Of a DNA stretch of 64,000 nt, positions 16,330-24,782 are shown in pieces. The notes under the pieces are model-generated. The model searched no databases and was not told the origin of the DNA. It saw nothing but the letters and a program-made list of their open reading frames with translations. The translations under genes and the position numbers were made by a program. How positions within the stretch are numbered: the first letter of the stretch is position 1; the number at the start of each line of letters is the position of its first letter. Source of the DNA: Kribbella capetownensis (GTDB taxonomy: Bacteria > Actinomycetota > Actinomycetes > Propionibacteriales > Kribbellaceae); contig NZ_SJKD01000002.1 in the NCBI RefSeq assembly GCF_004331485.1, positions 620,001 to 684,000 on the forward strand, given 5' to 3'.

Positions 16330-16451
16330 CCGCCCATCCTTGCAGCACAGCGGTCAACTCCCGGCAGAGCGGGACGTTGACATCGCCAGACGCGCGGACG
16401 ACGGTTGAGGGATCGCGGCCCGGGGAGGGGCCGCCGCATTGGGGGCACGAC

Positions 16452-18572
16452 ATGTCACAGCCACGCAGCATGGAAGCCACGGGGAAGAAGGCGGCGGCGA
16501 AGAAGACCGCCACCCGCACGAGCAGCGCGGCGGCGAAGAAGACCGCCACCCGCAAGAGCAGCGCCCGGCAGGAGCCGGCCAAGACTGCGACGGGGACGAA
16601 GCGGGCCGCCCGCGCCTCTGCCGCCAAGAGGACCCGGGCAGCTGCGAGTCCCAGCGGGACGCAACGCACCACAGTCGCCGCGCAGGCCGCCGTACCTCTG
16701 CCCAACTTCCTCGCATCGGCCGGCACGCTGACCCTCGTGCAGCGCATACAGCTGGTCGAGCAGGCGTTGGTGCTCCTCGAGCAGAACTACGTGCACCTGC
16801 CGCTCAAGGTCGCGATGCACGCGGTGAATCCGTTGCAGCGGTTGCGAGTGATGCGCGCGCGGATGGAACGCCAGACCGCCGCGACGATGGGGCCGGAGTG
16901 GATCTTCCACCGGGAGATGTCGAGCATCTTCCACTCGGTCCGCGACCTGCACACCAACTACCTTCTGCCGGTTCCGTTCGCCGGCAAGATCGCGTTCCTG
17001 CCGTTCATGATCGAGAAGTGCTACGACGCGGCCGACGTCGAGCACTACCTGATCACCCGGACGGTGACCGGCTTCTCGGCCCCGCAGTTCGGGCCGGGCG
17101 CCGAGGTGACGCACTGGAACGGTACGCCGATCGCCCGCGCGGTCGCGTTGAACGGCGCTCTGTTCGCCGGCAGCAACGATGCGGCCAACCTCGCCCGCGG
17201 TCTGGAGTCGTTGACTCTGCGGCCGCTGGTGATCCAGGCGCCGCCGGACGAGGACTGGGTGACACTGTCGTACGTCGGTCTGGACGGCTCGACGCAGGAG
17301 TTGCGTGAGCAGTGGAAGGTCGCCACCAACCTGCCGCCGATGACGGACCTGGATGCGATCAGCGAGACGTCGGCCTCGATGGGGCTGGATCTGGATTCCG
17401 ACGAGAAGGCCCGGGCGAAGAAGGCGCTGTACGTACGTGACGTGGTCGAGCTGGAAGGCGGTCAGAGTTCGGCCGAGCTGCGGACACCGGCGGCCGTCGC
17501 CGGCGCCGATCTGCCGACCACGATGCCGGGCGTCTTCCGCGCCCGCGAAGTGGTCACGTCGTCCGGCACGTTCGGGCATGTACGGATCTTCACCTTCAGC
17601 GTGCAGGACCCGGTGGCGTTCCGGAACGAGTTCGTCCGGCTCGCCGCCGCGCTGCCGCAGAACGGCATGATCGTGGACGTCCGCGACAACGGCGGCGGCC
17701 ACATCTTCGCCAGCGAGTTCACCCTGCAGACGATGACGCCGCGGCGGATCGCGCCGGAACCGGTGCAGTTCATCAGTACGCCGCTCAACCAGCGGATCTG
17801 TCGCCGGCACAAGGACAACCCGGTCGGCATCGATCTCGGTCCGTGGTTCGACTCGCTCGACCTGGCCACCGAGACGGGCGCGGCGTACTCGGCCGCGAAA
17901 CCGATCACGCCCGAGGACGGCGCCAACGACATCGGCCAGACGTACCACGGTCCGGTGGTGCTGATCACCGACGCCCGGGTGTACTCGGCGACCGACATCT
18001 TCGCCGCCGGGTTCGCCGACCACGGGATCGGCCCGATCCTCGGCGTCGACGCCAACACCGGTGCGGGTGGCGCGAACGTGTGGACGCACGGCCTGCTCGC
18101 CGCGCTGCTCAACGAACCACCTCCACCCGACGAGACCTCGCCGTACATCGCCCTGCCCAACGGTGCGAACCTGCGGGTCGCGATCCGCCGGACGTTGCGG
18201 GTCGGTGCGCTGTCCGGTACGCCGGTCGAGGACCTCGGCGTGAAGCCGACGGTGATGCACAAGATGACCCAGGCGGATCTGCTCGAAGGCAACGTCGACC
18301 TGCTGAACAAGGCCGGTTCGTTGCTCGCGGCGCTGCCGCACCGGCGGCTCGACGTGAAGACGACCTTCAGCGGTACGACGCTCACGGTCGCGCTGGAGGT
18401 GGACGAGTTGGACCGCGTCGATCTGTACCTCGACGATCGCCCGATCAGCTCCGAGGATCTGACCGGCCCCGAGCTCAGCATCGACATCCTCGAGGTCACC
18501 CACGGCCAACTCCTGCGTGCCGACGGATATCAAGCCGGTGCACTGGTCGCCTCCCGCCGGACGAAGGTCTGA
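16452..18572 (+). CDS. S41-family peptidase with histone-H1-like N-terminal tail
   Basis: The 706-residue protein has a basic N-terminal tail (about residues 10-75) rich in Lys/Ala/Thr with two 12-residue repeats of AAKKTATR-type, then a helical region, and an S41 core at about 400-600. MIVDVRDNGGGHIFASEF is the S41 signature strand; ARVYSATDIFAAGFADHG carries the expected nucleophile Ser. The GTFGKG-like lysine site is not obvious (ANTGAGGANVW stands near there), so the Ser-Lys dyad of tail-specific proteases may be replaced. No signal peptide is seen. GGGGG lies 8 nt upstream of ATG 16452; ATG 16470 is an alternative. Confidence 0.78.
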   Translation: MSQPRSMEATGKKAAAKKTATRTSSAAAKKTATRKSSARQEPAKTATGTKRAARASAAKRTRAAASPSGTQRTTVAAQAAVPLPNFLASAGTLTLVQRIQLVEQALVLLEQNYVHLPLKVAMHAVNPLQRLRVMRARMERQTAATMGPEWIFHREMSSIFHSVRDLHTNYLLPVPFAGKIAFLPFMIEKCYDAADVEHYLITRTVTGFSAPQFGPGAEVTHWNGTPIARAVALNGALFAGSNDAANLARGLESLTLRPLVIQAPPDEDWVTLSYVGLDGSTQELREQWKVATNLPPMTDLDAISETSASMGLDLDSDEKARAKKALYVRDVVELEGGQSSAELRTPAAVAGADLPTTMPGVFRAREVVTSSGTFGHVRIFTFSVQDPVAFRNEFVRLAAALPQNGMIVDVRDNGGGHIFASEFTLQTMTPRRIAPEPVQFISTPLNQRICRRHKDNPVGIDLGPWFDSLDLATETGAAYSAAKPITPEDGANDIGQTYHGPVVLITDARVYSATDIFAAGFADHGIGPILGVDANTGAGGANVWTHGLLAALLNEPPPPDETSPYIALPNGANLRVAIRRTLRVGALSGTPVEDLGVKPTVMHKMTQADLLEGNVDLLNKAGSLLAALPHRRLDVKTTFSGTTLTVALEVDELDRVDLYLDDRPISSEDLTGPELSIDILEVTHGQLLRADGYQAGALVASRRTKV
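16494..16565 (+). repeat. Two 36-bp tandem repeats in the S41 gene
   Basis: Two in-frame 36-bp units encode AAKKTATRTSSA and AAKKTATRKSSA; they differ at one base within the shared 24-bp core plus flank. The surrounding tail continues with similar Lys/Ala-rich sequence. Such units change copy number easily. Confidence 0.8.
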
Positions 18573-18590
18573 ACGCTGTAGTTTCATGGC

Positions 18591-19829
18591 ATGCAGACGC
18601 TGCGCCTGACCGCCGAGGAAGAGGGAATGCTCGGCGGTCAGGACGGTGACGGCGTCGCGCTCGCGATGCGCGTGATCGTCAGCCTGGCCCGGATCGCGGA
18701 CGCGCCGCGGCTGGTCGAGATCACCTCCGCGCACGTCGACTCGTGCCTGTACCACGGCCAGGTCAGCCTCGACTTCGCCCACCGGCTGGTCGACCTTGGC
18801 GCGAAGGTCCGCGTCCCGACCACACTGAACGTCGGCTCGACGGACCTCATCCATCCGGAGCTGGTCCGGGACCCCGACCTCGCGGCGTCCGGTCGCGAGC
18901 TCATGTCGGCGTACGTCGCCCTCGGATGCACACCGACGTTCACGTGTGCGCCGTACCAGCTGCCGGACCGGCCGGGGCTCGGCGAGCATGTCGCGTGGGC
19001 GGAGTCGAACGCGATCGTGTTCGCCAACTCCGTCCTCGGTGCCCGGACCGATCGGTACGGCGACTTCCTCGACATCTGTGCTGCGATCACCGGGCGGGCG
19101 CCGTACTCCGGACTGCAGACGACCGAGGCGCGGCTGGGGACCGTGACCTTCGACTGCCGCCCGCTGGGTGATCGTTTCTTGGGGTCGGAGTTGGCGTATC
19201 CGTTGCTCGGGCATCACGTCGGGTCCGTGGTCGGTGGCGAGATCCCTCTGCTGGTGGGGATTCCGGCGTCCGCCGGCGAGGATGAGCTGAAGGCGTTCGG
19301 TGCGGCCGCCGCATCGGCTGGGGGAGTGGCGCTGTTCCACGCGGTCGGGGTGACGCCCGAGGCTCCGACACTCGAGGAGGCGATGGAGCTGCCAGTGCGC
19401 GAGGTCGAGCTCGACACGATGCGGGAGACACGGCGAGCGTTGTCGACCTTCTCGTCGGGTGAGCTCGATGCGGTCAGTGTCGGCACGCCGCATGCGTCCT
19501 ATGCCGAGTGTGCTCGGCTGGCCGAGTTGCTGACGGACGGGCCTCCGTTGAAGATCGCGTTCTATCTGTCGACCGGTCGTGCGACGCGCGCCTTGGCCGA
19601 GGAGAGCGGCGTACTGCGGACGCTCGAGGCTGCCGGAGTCACGGTCGTTGTGGACACCTGCACCTACGTGACGGCGATCCTGTCGCCGGCCTGGAAGAAC
19701 GTGATGACGAACTCGGGCAAGTGGGCGCACTACGCGCCGGGCAACATCAACGTGTCGGCCGTGCTCGGCTCGCTGGAGGAATGCGTCGCCTCCGCCCGCG
19801 CCGGTCGCGTGATCCTGGAGGACGCATGA
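18591..19829 (+). CDS. Aconitase X, large catalytic subunit
   Basis: The 412-residue protein matches the AcnX catalytic domain (DUF521): it starts LRLTAEEEGMLGGQDGDGVALAM and has AHVDSCLYHG, VPTTLNVGSTDLI, ALGCTPTFTCAPY with cluster-type Cys, WAESNAIVFANSVLGART and PAWKNVMTNSGKWAHYAPG. Known AcnX enzymes are mevalonate-5-phosphate dehydratases in archaea or hydroxyproline dehydratases in bacteria, using an iron-sulfur cluster. The substrate here is undecided; no proline-catabolism gene is adjacent. The small subunit starts inside the stop codon (ATGA overlap), so the pair forms one enzyme. Confidence 0.85.
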   Translation: MQTLRLTAEEEGMLGGQDGDGVALAMRVIVSLARIADAPRLVEITSAHVDSCLYHGQVSLDFAHRLVDLGAKVRVPTTLNVGSTDLIHPELVRDPDLAASGRELMSAYVALGCTPTFTCAPYQLPDRPGLGEHVAWAESNAIVFANSVLGARTDRYGDFLDICAAITGRAPYSGLQTTEARLGTVTFDCRPLGDRFLGSELAYPLLGHHVGSVVGGEIPLLVGIPASAGEDELKAFGAAAASAGGVALFHAVGVTPEAPTLEEAMELPVREVELDTMRETRRALSTFSSGELDAVSVGTPHASYAECARLAELLTDGPPLKIAFYLSTGRATRALAEESGVLRTLEAAGVTVVVDTCTYVTAILSPAWKNVMTNSGKWAHYAPGNINVSAVLGSLEECVASARAGRVILEDA

Positions 19830-20449
19830 TCACGGCCCGCACACTCAATCCCGGCATCGCGACGGGTGAGGTGATCCGCCTGACGGCACCCCTGTCCTTC
19901 TGGGGCGGCACCGACGAGAACGGCCGCATCATCGACGCACACCATCCCCAGTGCGGCGTCGTACTGGCCGGCCGCGTCCTCGTGATGGAGTCCGGGCGCG
20001 GCTCGAGCTCCGCCTCCAGCGTCCTGGCCGAACAGATCCGGGCCCGCACCGCCCCCGCGGCCATCATCCTCGCCCGCCCCGACACAATCATCGCCCTAGG
20101 CGCCCTGATAGCCCACGAACTCTACGACCTCACCACCCCCGTAGTCGTCGTCGACGGACCGCTCCCCGACAGCGGACACCTACGTGTGGATGCCGGTCCG
20201 GCCGGCGCCACGATCAGCCCGTTGATGCATGAGTACGGCGGTTGCGGCGAAGAGGAGTGCGCAGGCGGTGAGGGCCAGGGGCAGGGTGGTGAGGCGGGCG
20301 ATGGTGGCGATGGTCAGGCCGCAGGTGATTTCGCCGAGGTACTTGAGTTGGGCGAGGAACGAGTGGGTGGTGGCGCGGATGTCGGCGGTGGTGCGGGCGT
20401 TGACCCAGACCGTGCCGATCACCTGGGTCAGCGGTTTGACGATGCCTGA
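19826..20449 (+). CDS. Aconitase X, small swivelling subunit, with unusual C-terminal read-on
   Basis: The first about 130 residues match the DUF126 swivel subunit: ARTLNPGIATGEVIRLTAPLSFWGG, then GVVLAGRVLVMESGRGSSSAS, AAIILARPDTIIALGALIAHELY and PLPDSGHLRVD. The family normally ends shortly after the VDAG-type strand (near 20220). Here the frame continues 75 more residues, Gly/Glu-rich (GGCGEEECAGG, GEERVGGGADVGGG), which are the antisense of the convergent MFS gene. The normal stop seems lost, or the tail is a neutral extension. It starts with a 4-nt overlap on the large subunit. Confidence 0.75.
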   Translation: MITARTLNPGIATGEVIRLTAPLSFWGGTDENGRIIDAHHPQCGVVLAGRVLVMESGRGSSSASSVLAEQIRARTAPAAIILARPDTIIALGALIAHELYDLTTPVVVVDGPLPDSGHLRVDAGPAGATISPLMHEYGGCGEEECAGGEGQGQGGEAGDGGDGQAAGDFAEVLELGEERVGGGADVGGGAGVDPDRADHLGQRFDDA

Positions 20450-21379
20450 GATCAGTACGACGGCGATCGCGCCGGCGACCGGATCGCGAGCGAAGGCGAG
20501 CAGGAGCGTGCCGAGTACGCCGGCTGTGGCTGCGAGAGCGTAGTCGTTGCGCGCGTGGGTGCCGCCGATGCGATGGCCGGCGACGCGCAGGGTGAGCGCG
20601 CCGACGAGCAGCCCCGCGACGCCTAGGCCGGTGAACCAGATGGTCGGGTCCGGGTCGGTGGGTAGTCCGAGGTCGATCAGCTGGATCTGGAACAGCCGTC
20701 CGACCGACCACGCGCCGTTCACGAGGAAGGTCGCCGCGAAGATCAGACGAATCGCGCGACTGCGCCGTACCAGGGAGATGCCGCGGCGGAAGATGGTCCA
20801 GGAGCCCGACCAGCGGGCGGTCCGCACCGGGACGAAGTGGTGCTCGGTGAACCTCAGCGCGACGTAGAGCGCGAGCGAGAGCATCGCAACGCCCGCGATG
20901 ACGATGGTCAGGTCGCGGCAGGTCGCCCAGGCGAGCAGACCGAGCACGATCAGTCCGGTCGCGGCGCCGGTCAGCTCTGCCCGAGCGGCGCGGGCGAGTA
21001 CGGCGGTGATCCGGTCCGGCTGGTCGAGCTCGTCGGTGATCCAGGCGACGTCCGATCCACTCGCGAACGTCCACGAGATACCCCAGAGCACCTGGGTGGC
21101 GAGGAGCGCGGGGAACGAGTCGACGAGCCCAGTGGTGACCATCGCCGTACCCATCAGGACCTGCGAGATCACCAGTGACCACTTGCGGCTGATGGTGTCG
21201 GCGACCACGCCGGCCGGCACCTCGCAGACCAGAGCGAATCCACTCTGCGCGGCGCCGATCAGCACGAGCTGGGCCGGGGAGAGGCCGGCGTCCACGACCA
21301 GGTAGACGCTCGTGACCAGCCACCACCCGTTGTGCAGCCCGGCCCGCAGCCAGGTCCAGCGGATCAAGACCGTCACCAT
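20180..21379 (-). CDS. MFS transporter
   Basis: The 399-residue protein has about 12 hydrophobic segments. Motif A is degenerate: CEVPAGVVADTISRKWSLV between helices 2 and 3. Features such as SGSDVAWITDELDQP in the loop after helix 4 occur in a group of uncharacterised actinobacterial MFS proteins. Substrate unknown. It converges on the aconitase X small-subunit gene with an overlap of 270 nt by frame. It is divergent from the PAP2 gene, with a palindrome at 21475-21497 in between. Confidence 0.82.
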   Translation of the reverse strand: MVTVLIRWTWLRAGLHNGWWLVTSVYLVVDAGLSPAQLVLIGAAQSGFALVCEVPAGVVADTISRKWSLVISQVLMGTAMVTTGLVDSFPALLATQVLWGISWTFASGSDVAWITDELDQPDRITAVLARAARAELTGAATGLIVLGLLAWATCRDLTIVIAGVAMLSLALYVALRFTEHHFVPVRTARWSGSWTIFRRGISLVRRSRAIRLIFAATFLVNGAWSVGRLFQIQLIDLGLPTDPDPTIWFTGLGVAGLLVGALTLRVAGHRIGGTHARNDYALAATAGVLGTLLLAFARDPVAGAIAVVLISGIVKPLTQVIGTVWVNARTTADIRATTHSFLAQLKYLGEITCGLTIATIARLTTLPLALTACALLFAATAVLMHQRADRGAGRTGIHT

Positions 21380-21474
21380 GCCGTCACCACTCCGTCACCA
21401 TGCCCGCAGCCTCTCCCGGCCGGCTCACCCGGTCTAACGGATTTCTCGCGCAGATGTGAGTTGGTTCATATTCT

Positions 21475-21497
21475 TCGCAACTATAAGCAAGTTGCGA
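21475..21497. promoter_or_regulatory. Palindromic operator candidate
   Basis: TCGCAACT and AGTTGCGA are exact complements around a 7-nt AT-rich centre, in the 260-nt gap between divergent MFS and PAP2 genes. It overlaps GATAAT, a possible -10 for the PAP2 side. The binding protein is unknown. Confidence 0.5.
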
Positions 21498-21639
21498 TAA
21501 TTTGGAACGGTGGTGAAGGGCGGCGGCCAGTGCGGCCGGGATCACAGTCGAAAACGAATGACCGTTCTTGATTTTCGGGCGGCCATCGACGCAGGGTGGA
21601 ATCTTAGAGAACGAGCGTTCGGTTTGAGGTGGGGTCGAC

Positions 21640-22461
21640 GTGGCGCAACTGACTCTGGAACGGGTGGAGCACCGACCGCTGCCGGTCGCGGGGAAGCCGC
21701 ACGCCGGAATCTGGCGGATCGTGCGCGAGGTCGCCCTGCTGGCCGTGCTGTTCGGGGTGTACAACCTCGGGCGGTTCTTGTCGGCGGACCACACCGGGTC
21801 GGCCTTCCGGCATGCCGACGAGGTGATCCGGTGGGAGGCGTGGCTCGGCCTGCCGAGTGAGGCCGCTGTGCAGCAGCACGCACTGCGGATCGACGACCTG
21901 GCCGAGGTGGCGAACGCGTTCTACGCGAGCGTGCACTTCCCGCTGACCGCGGTCGTTCTGCTGTGGCTGATGATCCGGCGGCCGGCGGAGTACGGGAAGG
22001 CGCGCTGGGCGCTTGCCTCGCTGACCGGGCTGGCGTTGATCGGGCACATGTTCTTCCCGCTCGCGCCGCCGCGGATGATGCCGGGCTGGATCGACACCGG
22101 CGTACTGCTCGGGCAGTCCGTCTACGGACCGAGCACGGATTCCGGGGTGGCGAACCAGTTCGCGGCGATGCCGAGTCTGCACGTCGGCTGGGCGTTCATG
22201 GTTGCCGTGTTCCTGATCCGGGCGACGCGGTCACGCTGGCGGTGGTTGTGGATCGCGCATCCGGTGCTCACATTCACGGTCGTCGTCGTGACCGCCAACC
22301 ACTACTGGCTCGACGGGCTGATCGCGATCGCGTTGGCCCTGCCGCTGTTGCTGATCTTCGACAGCCGGCGGGTGCGCATCCCCGCCGACGTCGGTGAGCT
22401 TGCTCAGCGTTTGAACGACGAGCCCGCGGTGGCGAGCTCCTCGTCCGCCCGGACGAGATAG
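21640..22461 (+). CDS. PAP2-superfamily membrane phosphatase (inositol-phosphorylceramide-synthase-like)
   Basis: The 273-residue protein has about six membrane helices and the PAP2 signature: AMPSLHVGWAF (with the catalytic His of SxxxH) and ANHYWLDGLIA (HxxxD), while an earlier stretch FFPLAPPRMMPG is typical of the PAP2_3 group with inositol-phosphorylceramide synthase. It would remove or transfer phosphate from a lipid head group at the membrane surface. GTG start at 21640. Its last 58 nt overlap the convergent SulP gene. Confidence 0.84.
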   Translation: MAQLTLERVEHRPLPVAGKPHAGIWRIVREVALLAVLFGVYNLGRFLSADHTGSAFRHADEVIRWEAWLGLPSEAAVQQHALRIDDLAEVANAFYASVHFPLTAVVLLWLMIRRPAEYGKARWALASLTGLALIGHMFFPLAPPRMMPGWIDTGVLLGQSVYGPSTDSGVANQFAAMPSLHVGWAFMVAVFLIRATRSRWRWLWIAHPVLTFTVVVVTANHYWLDGLIAIALALPLLLIFDSRRVRIPADVGELAQRLNDEPAVASSSSARTR

Positions 22462-24608
22462 GGCTCGCGGTCGAGGACGAGCCGGGCCGCGGCCGCACGA
22501 AGGTCGAACCACAGCCCGATCAGCTCGAGCCGTCCTTCGTCCTCGGCCTCGCGCACGCAGGCGAAGCTGCGCAGGTTCGCGAGCTGTACGCCGACGTTCG
22601 CGACGGACAGCTTGTCGGCCGGAGACAGTTTCACCCCGGTGGCCGGGTCGACGATGTCCGGCAGCCCGACCGCCCGTCGCAGCGACGGTTCGAGATGGCG
22701 CAGCCAGTTCTGCAGACCGGTGCCGGCCGGTGCGTTCGCCTCCAACGCGGCCGCGGCGGCACCACAGTGCGAGTGACCGCAGACGACGATCGATTTCACC
22801 CCGAGTACGTCGACGGCGTACTCGATCGCGGCGTCGACCGAGCTGCTGTTCGATCCCTTGGGTGGAACGAGATTGCCGACATTCCGCACGCAGAACTGGT
22901 CGCCGGGGCCGGTGGTGGTGATCAGGTTCGGCACGATCCGCGAGTCCGCACAGGTGATGAAGAGTTGCGCCGGGCGCTGACCGTCGGCCGCGAGTTTCGC
23001 CAGCATCGGCCGGATCGGATCAGCCGATGCCTCGAACTCACGGATGCCGTCCAGCATCGAGACCCGCTGGTCCGGCTCGGCGACCACCTGGGGGTGCCAG
23101 GGCAACAATCGCCGGGCCGGATCCGAGCGCATCGCGGCCCGGAACGCCACCCGGTTCAGCTCGACCGAACCGCCGCGCGCGAGGTGCCCGCGTCGCCAGT
23201 CCTCGATCGCCTCGTACGCCGCATGGTCGAGATGGTGAACGTCGAGATCGACCCGAACCCGCGCCGCTTCCGGGATCGACCGGAGTGTGCGCACCAGGGA
23301 GGCGACTCCGAGGAACACCAACGTGCCGCGGATCCGGATCGTCCACAGCCCGTCCTCCTCGGTCGTGGTAACAGTCGCCCGGGCCAGTCGGTAGAGCACT
23401 CGCACGATCGCCAGCGCCAGGCCGATCAGCACGCCGTCGGCCAGTCCGAGTACGGCGACGCCCGCGGCGGTCACGACGTACACGAGGAGCTCGTCGTGTT
23501 TGCGCAAGGTGCGGATGTGAGCGAGCTGGACCAGCCGCAAGCCGGTGACGAGCAGGACACCGGCGAGGGCGGCCATCGGGATCAGCTCGAGCATCGCACC
23601 GGCCGCGAGTACGAACGCCGCGATCCAGATACCGTGCAGGATCGCGGACGCGCGGCTGCGTGCGCCGGCTGCGACGTTGGTCGAGCTGCGGACGATCACG
23701 CCGGTCACCGGCATGCCACCGAGTGCGCCGGACACCGCGTTCGCGGCGCCTTGACCGATCAGCTCCCGGTCCAGATTGCTGCGCTTGCCGCGATGAAGCT
23801 TGTCCACGGCAACTGCCGACAGCAACGACTCGACACTGGCGACGAGGGCAACGGTCAGCACCGCGGTGATGATCTCGATCGGAGCACCGTCGGGCACCGC
23901 GGGCAGGACCAATTCCTTCAGCGGCTGCTCCGGCAGGTCGACGCGAGTGACGTCGGTCAGGAACGCCGCGGCCAACGCCGTGACTGCGACGACGGCCACC
24001 AATGGCGCCGGAACCATCTTTACTTTGGGCAGTCTGGGCCAGGTGAGCAGGATGGCGACGGTCAGCACGCCGACCAGCACCGAATGAGGGTGATGGGCAA
24101 CGAGTTGCGCGGGAAGCGCCCCCAGGTTGGCGATCAGGGAACTCTGCGCCTTGCCGCCGAGGACGACGTGCAACTGTTGGACGGCGATCGTGACGCCGAT
24201 GCCGGCGAGCATGCCGTGGACGACGGCGGGCGACAGGGAGAGCGCGAGCCGCCCGACCCGGGTGACGCCCAACAGGATCTGCAGCAGGCCGGCGGCGCAG
24301 GTGATCCCGGCGGTCGCGGCCCAGCCGAACTGGCCGACCAGACCCGCGACGACGACGGTCAGGCCGGCGGCCGGACCGCTGACCTGCAACGGTGATCCGC
24401 CGAGCGCGCCGGCGACGACGCCACCGACGACGGCGGCCACCAGACCGGCGATCAGTGGGGCGCCGGACGCGGCGGCGATCCCCAAGGACAGCGGTATCGC
24501 GATGAGGAAGACCACCAGCGAAGCCGGTACGTCATGGTGAAGGACCGACCTCCAGGTCGAGCGCTCAGGCACAGAACTGGAAGCAGGCGGGGGATGGGAG
24601 GTTGACAT
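22404..24608 (-). CDS. SulP anion transporter fused to STAS domain and beta-carbonic anhydrase
   Basis: The 734-residue protein combines three parts. Residues about 20-400 form the SulP transporter with PASLVVFLIAIPLSLGIA and VESLLSAVAVDKLHRGKRSN plus GALGGMPVTGVIVRSS. Residues about 420-500 are STAS-like. Residues about 540-730 are a beta-carbonic anhydrase with zinc ligands in TCADSRIVPN and VVCGHSHCGA. The fusion is known in bacteria and fits uptake of bicarbonate with local interconversion to CO2. ATG 24608 is chosen; GTG 24617 is an alternative. Its promoter must lie in the 174-nt gap upstream. Confidence 0.9.
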   Translation of the reverse strand: MSTSHPPPASSSVPERSTWRSVLHHDVPASLVVFLIAIPLSLGIAAASGAPLIAGLVAAVVGGVVAGALGGSPLQVSGPAAGLTVVVAGLVGQFGWAATAGITCAAGLLQILLGVTRVGRLALSLSPAVVHGMLAGIGVTIAVQQLHVVLGGKAQSSLIANLGALPAQLVAHHPHSVLVGVLTVAILLTWPRLPKVKMVPAPLVAVVAVTALAAAFLTDVTRVDLPEQPLKELVLPAVPDGAPIEIITAVLTVALVASVESLLSAVAVDKLHRGKRSNLDRELIGQGAANAVSGALGGMPVTGVIVRSSTNVAAGARSRASAILHGIWIAAFVLAAGAMLELIPMAALAGVLLVTGLRLVQLAHIRTLRKHDELLVYVVTAAGVAVLGLADGVLIGLALAIVRVLYRLARATVTTTEEDGLWTIRIRGTLVFLGVASLVRTLRSIPEAARVRVDLDVHHLDHAAYEAIEDWRRGHLARGGSVELNRVAFRAAMRSDPARRLLPWHPQVVAEPDQRVSMLDGIREFEASADPIRPMLAKLAADGQRPAQLFITCADSRIVPNLITTTGPGDQFCVRNVGNLVPPKGSNSSSVDAAIEYAVDVLGVKSIVVCGHSHCGAAAAALEANAPAGTGLQNWLRHLEPSLRRAVGLPDIVDPATGVKLSPADKLSVANVGVQLANLRSFACVREAEDEGRLELIGLWFDLRAAAARLVLDREPYLVRADEELATAGSSFKR

Positions 24609-24782
24609 GGTCGGCACGGGTCCTCCGGCGTCGGTGCTCTGGGCAACTTGCTCTGGGCATCAGGCGTCGAAACAAAGAGTGTCGATCTGGTTACCCATAG
24701 TACTGGCCTGTTCAAGCCCGGAACAGGGACAAATCACGAGTTCGTTGCCGACGGCCCCGACGTACGGAGAGGTGACGATTGC

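Noticed and set aside
16455..19730. Minus-strand open frame of 1091 codons opposite the S41 and aconitase X genes
   Set aside because: It is a GC-bias shadow: Arg/Gly/Asp-rich with no motif, while the plus strand has two full recognisable genes.
22695..24395. Plus-strand open frame of 566 codons
   Set aside because: Antisense of the SulP-carbonic anhydrase gene, composed mostly of Arg/Asp/Gly/Gln.
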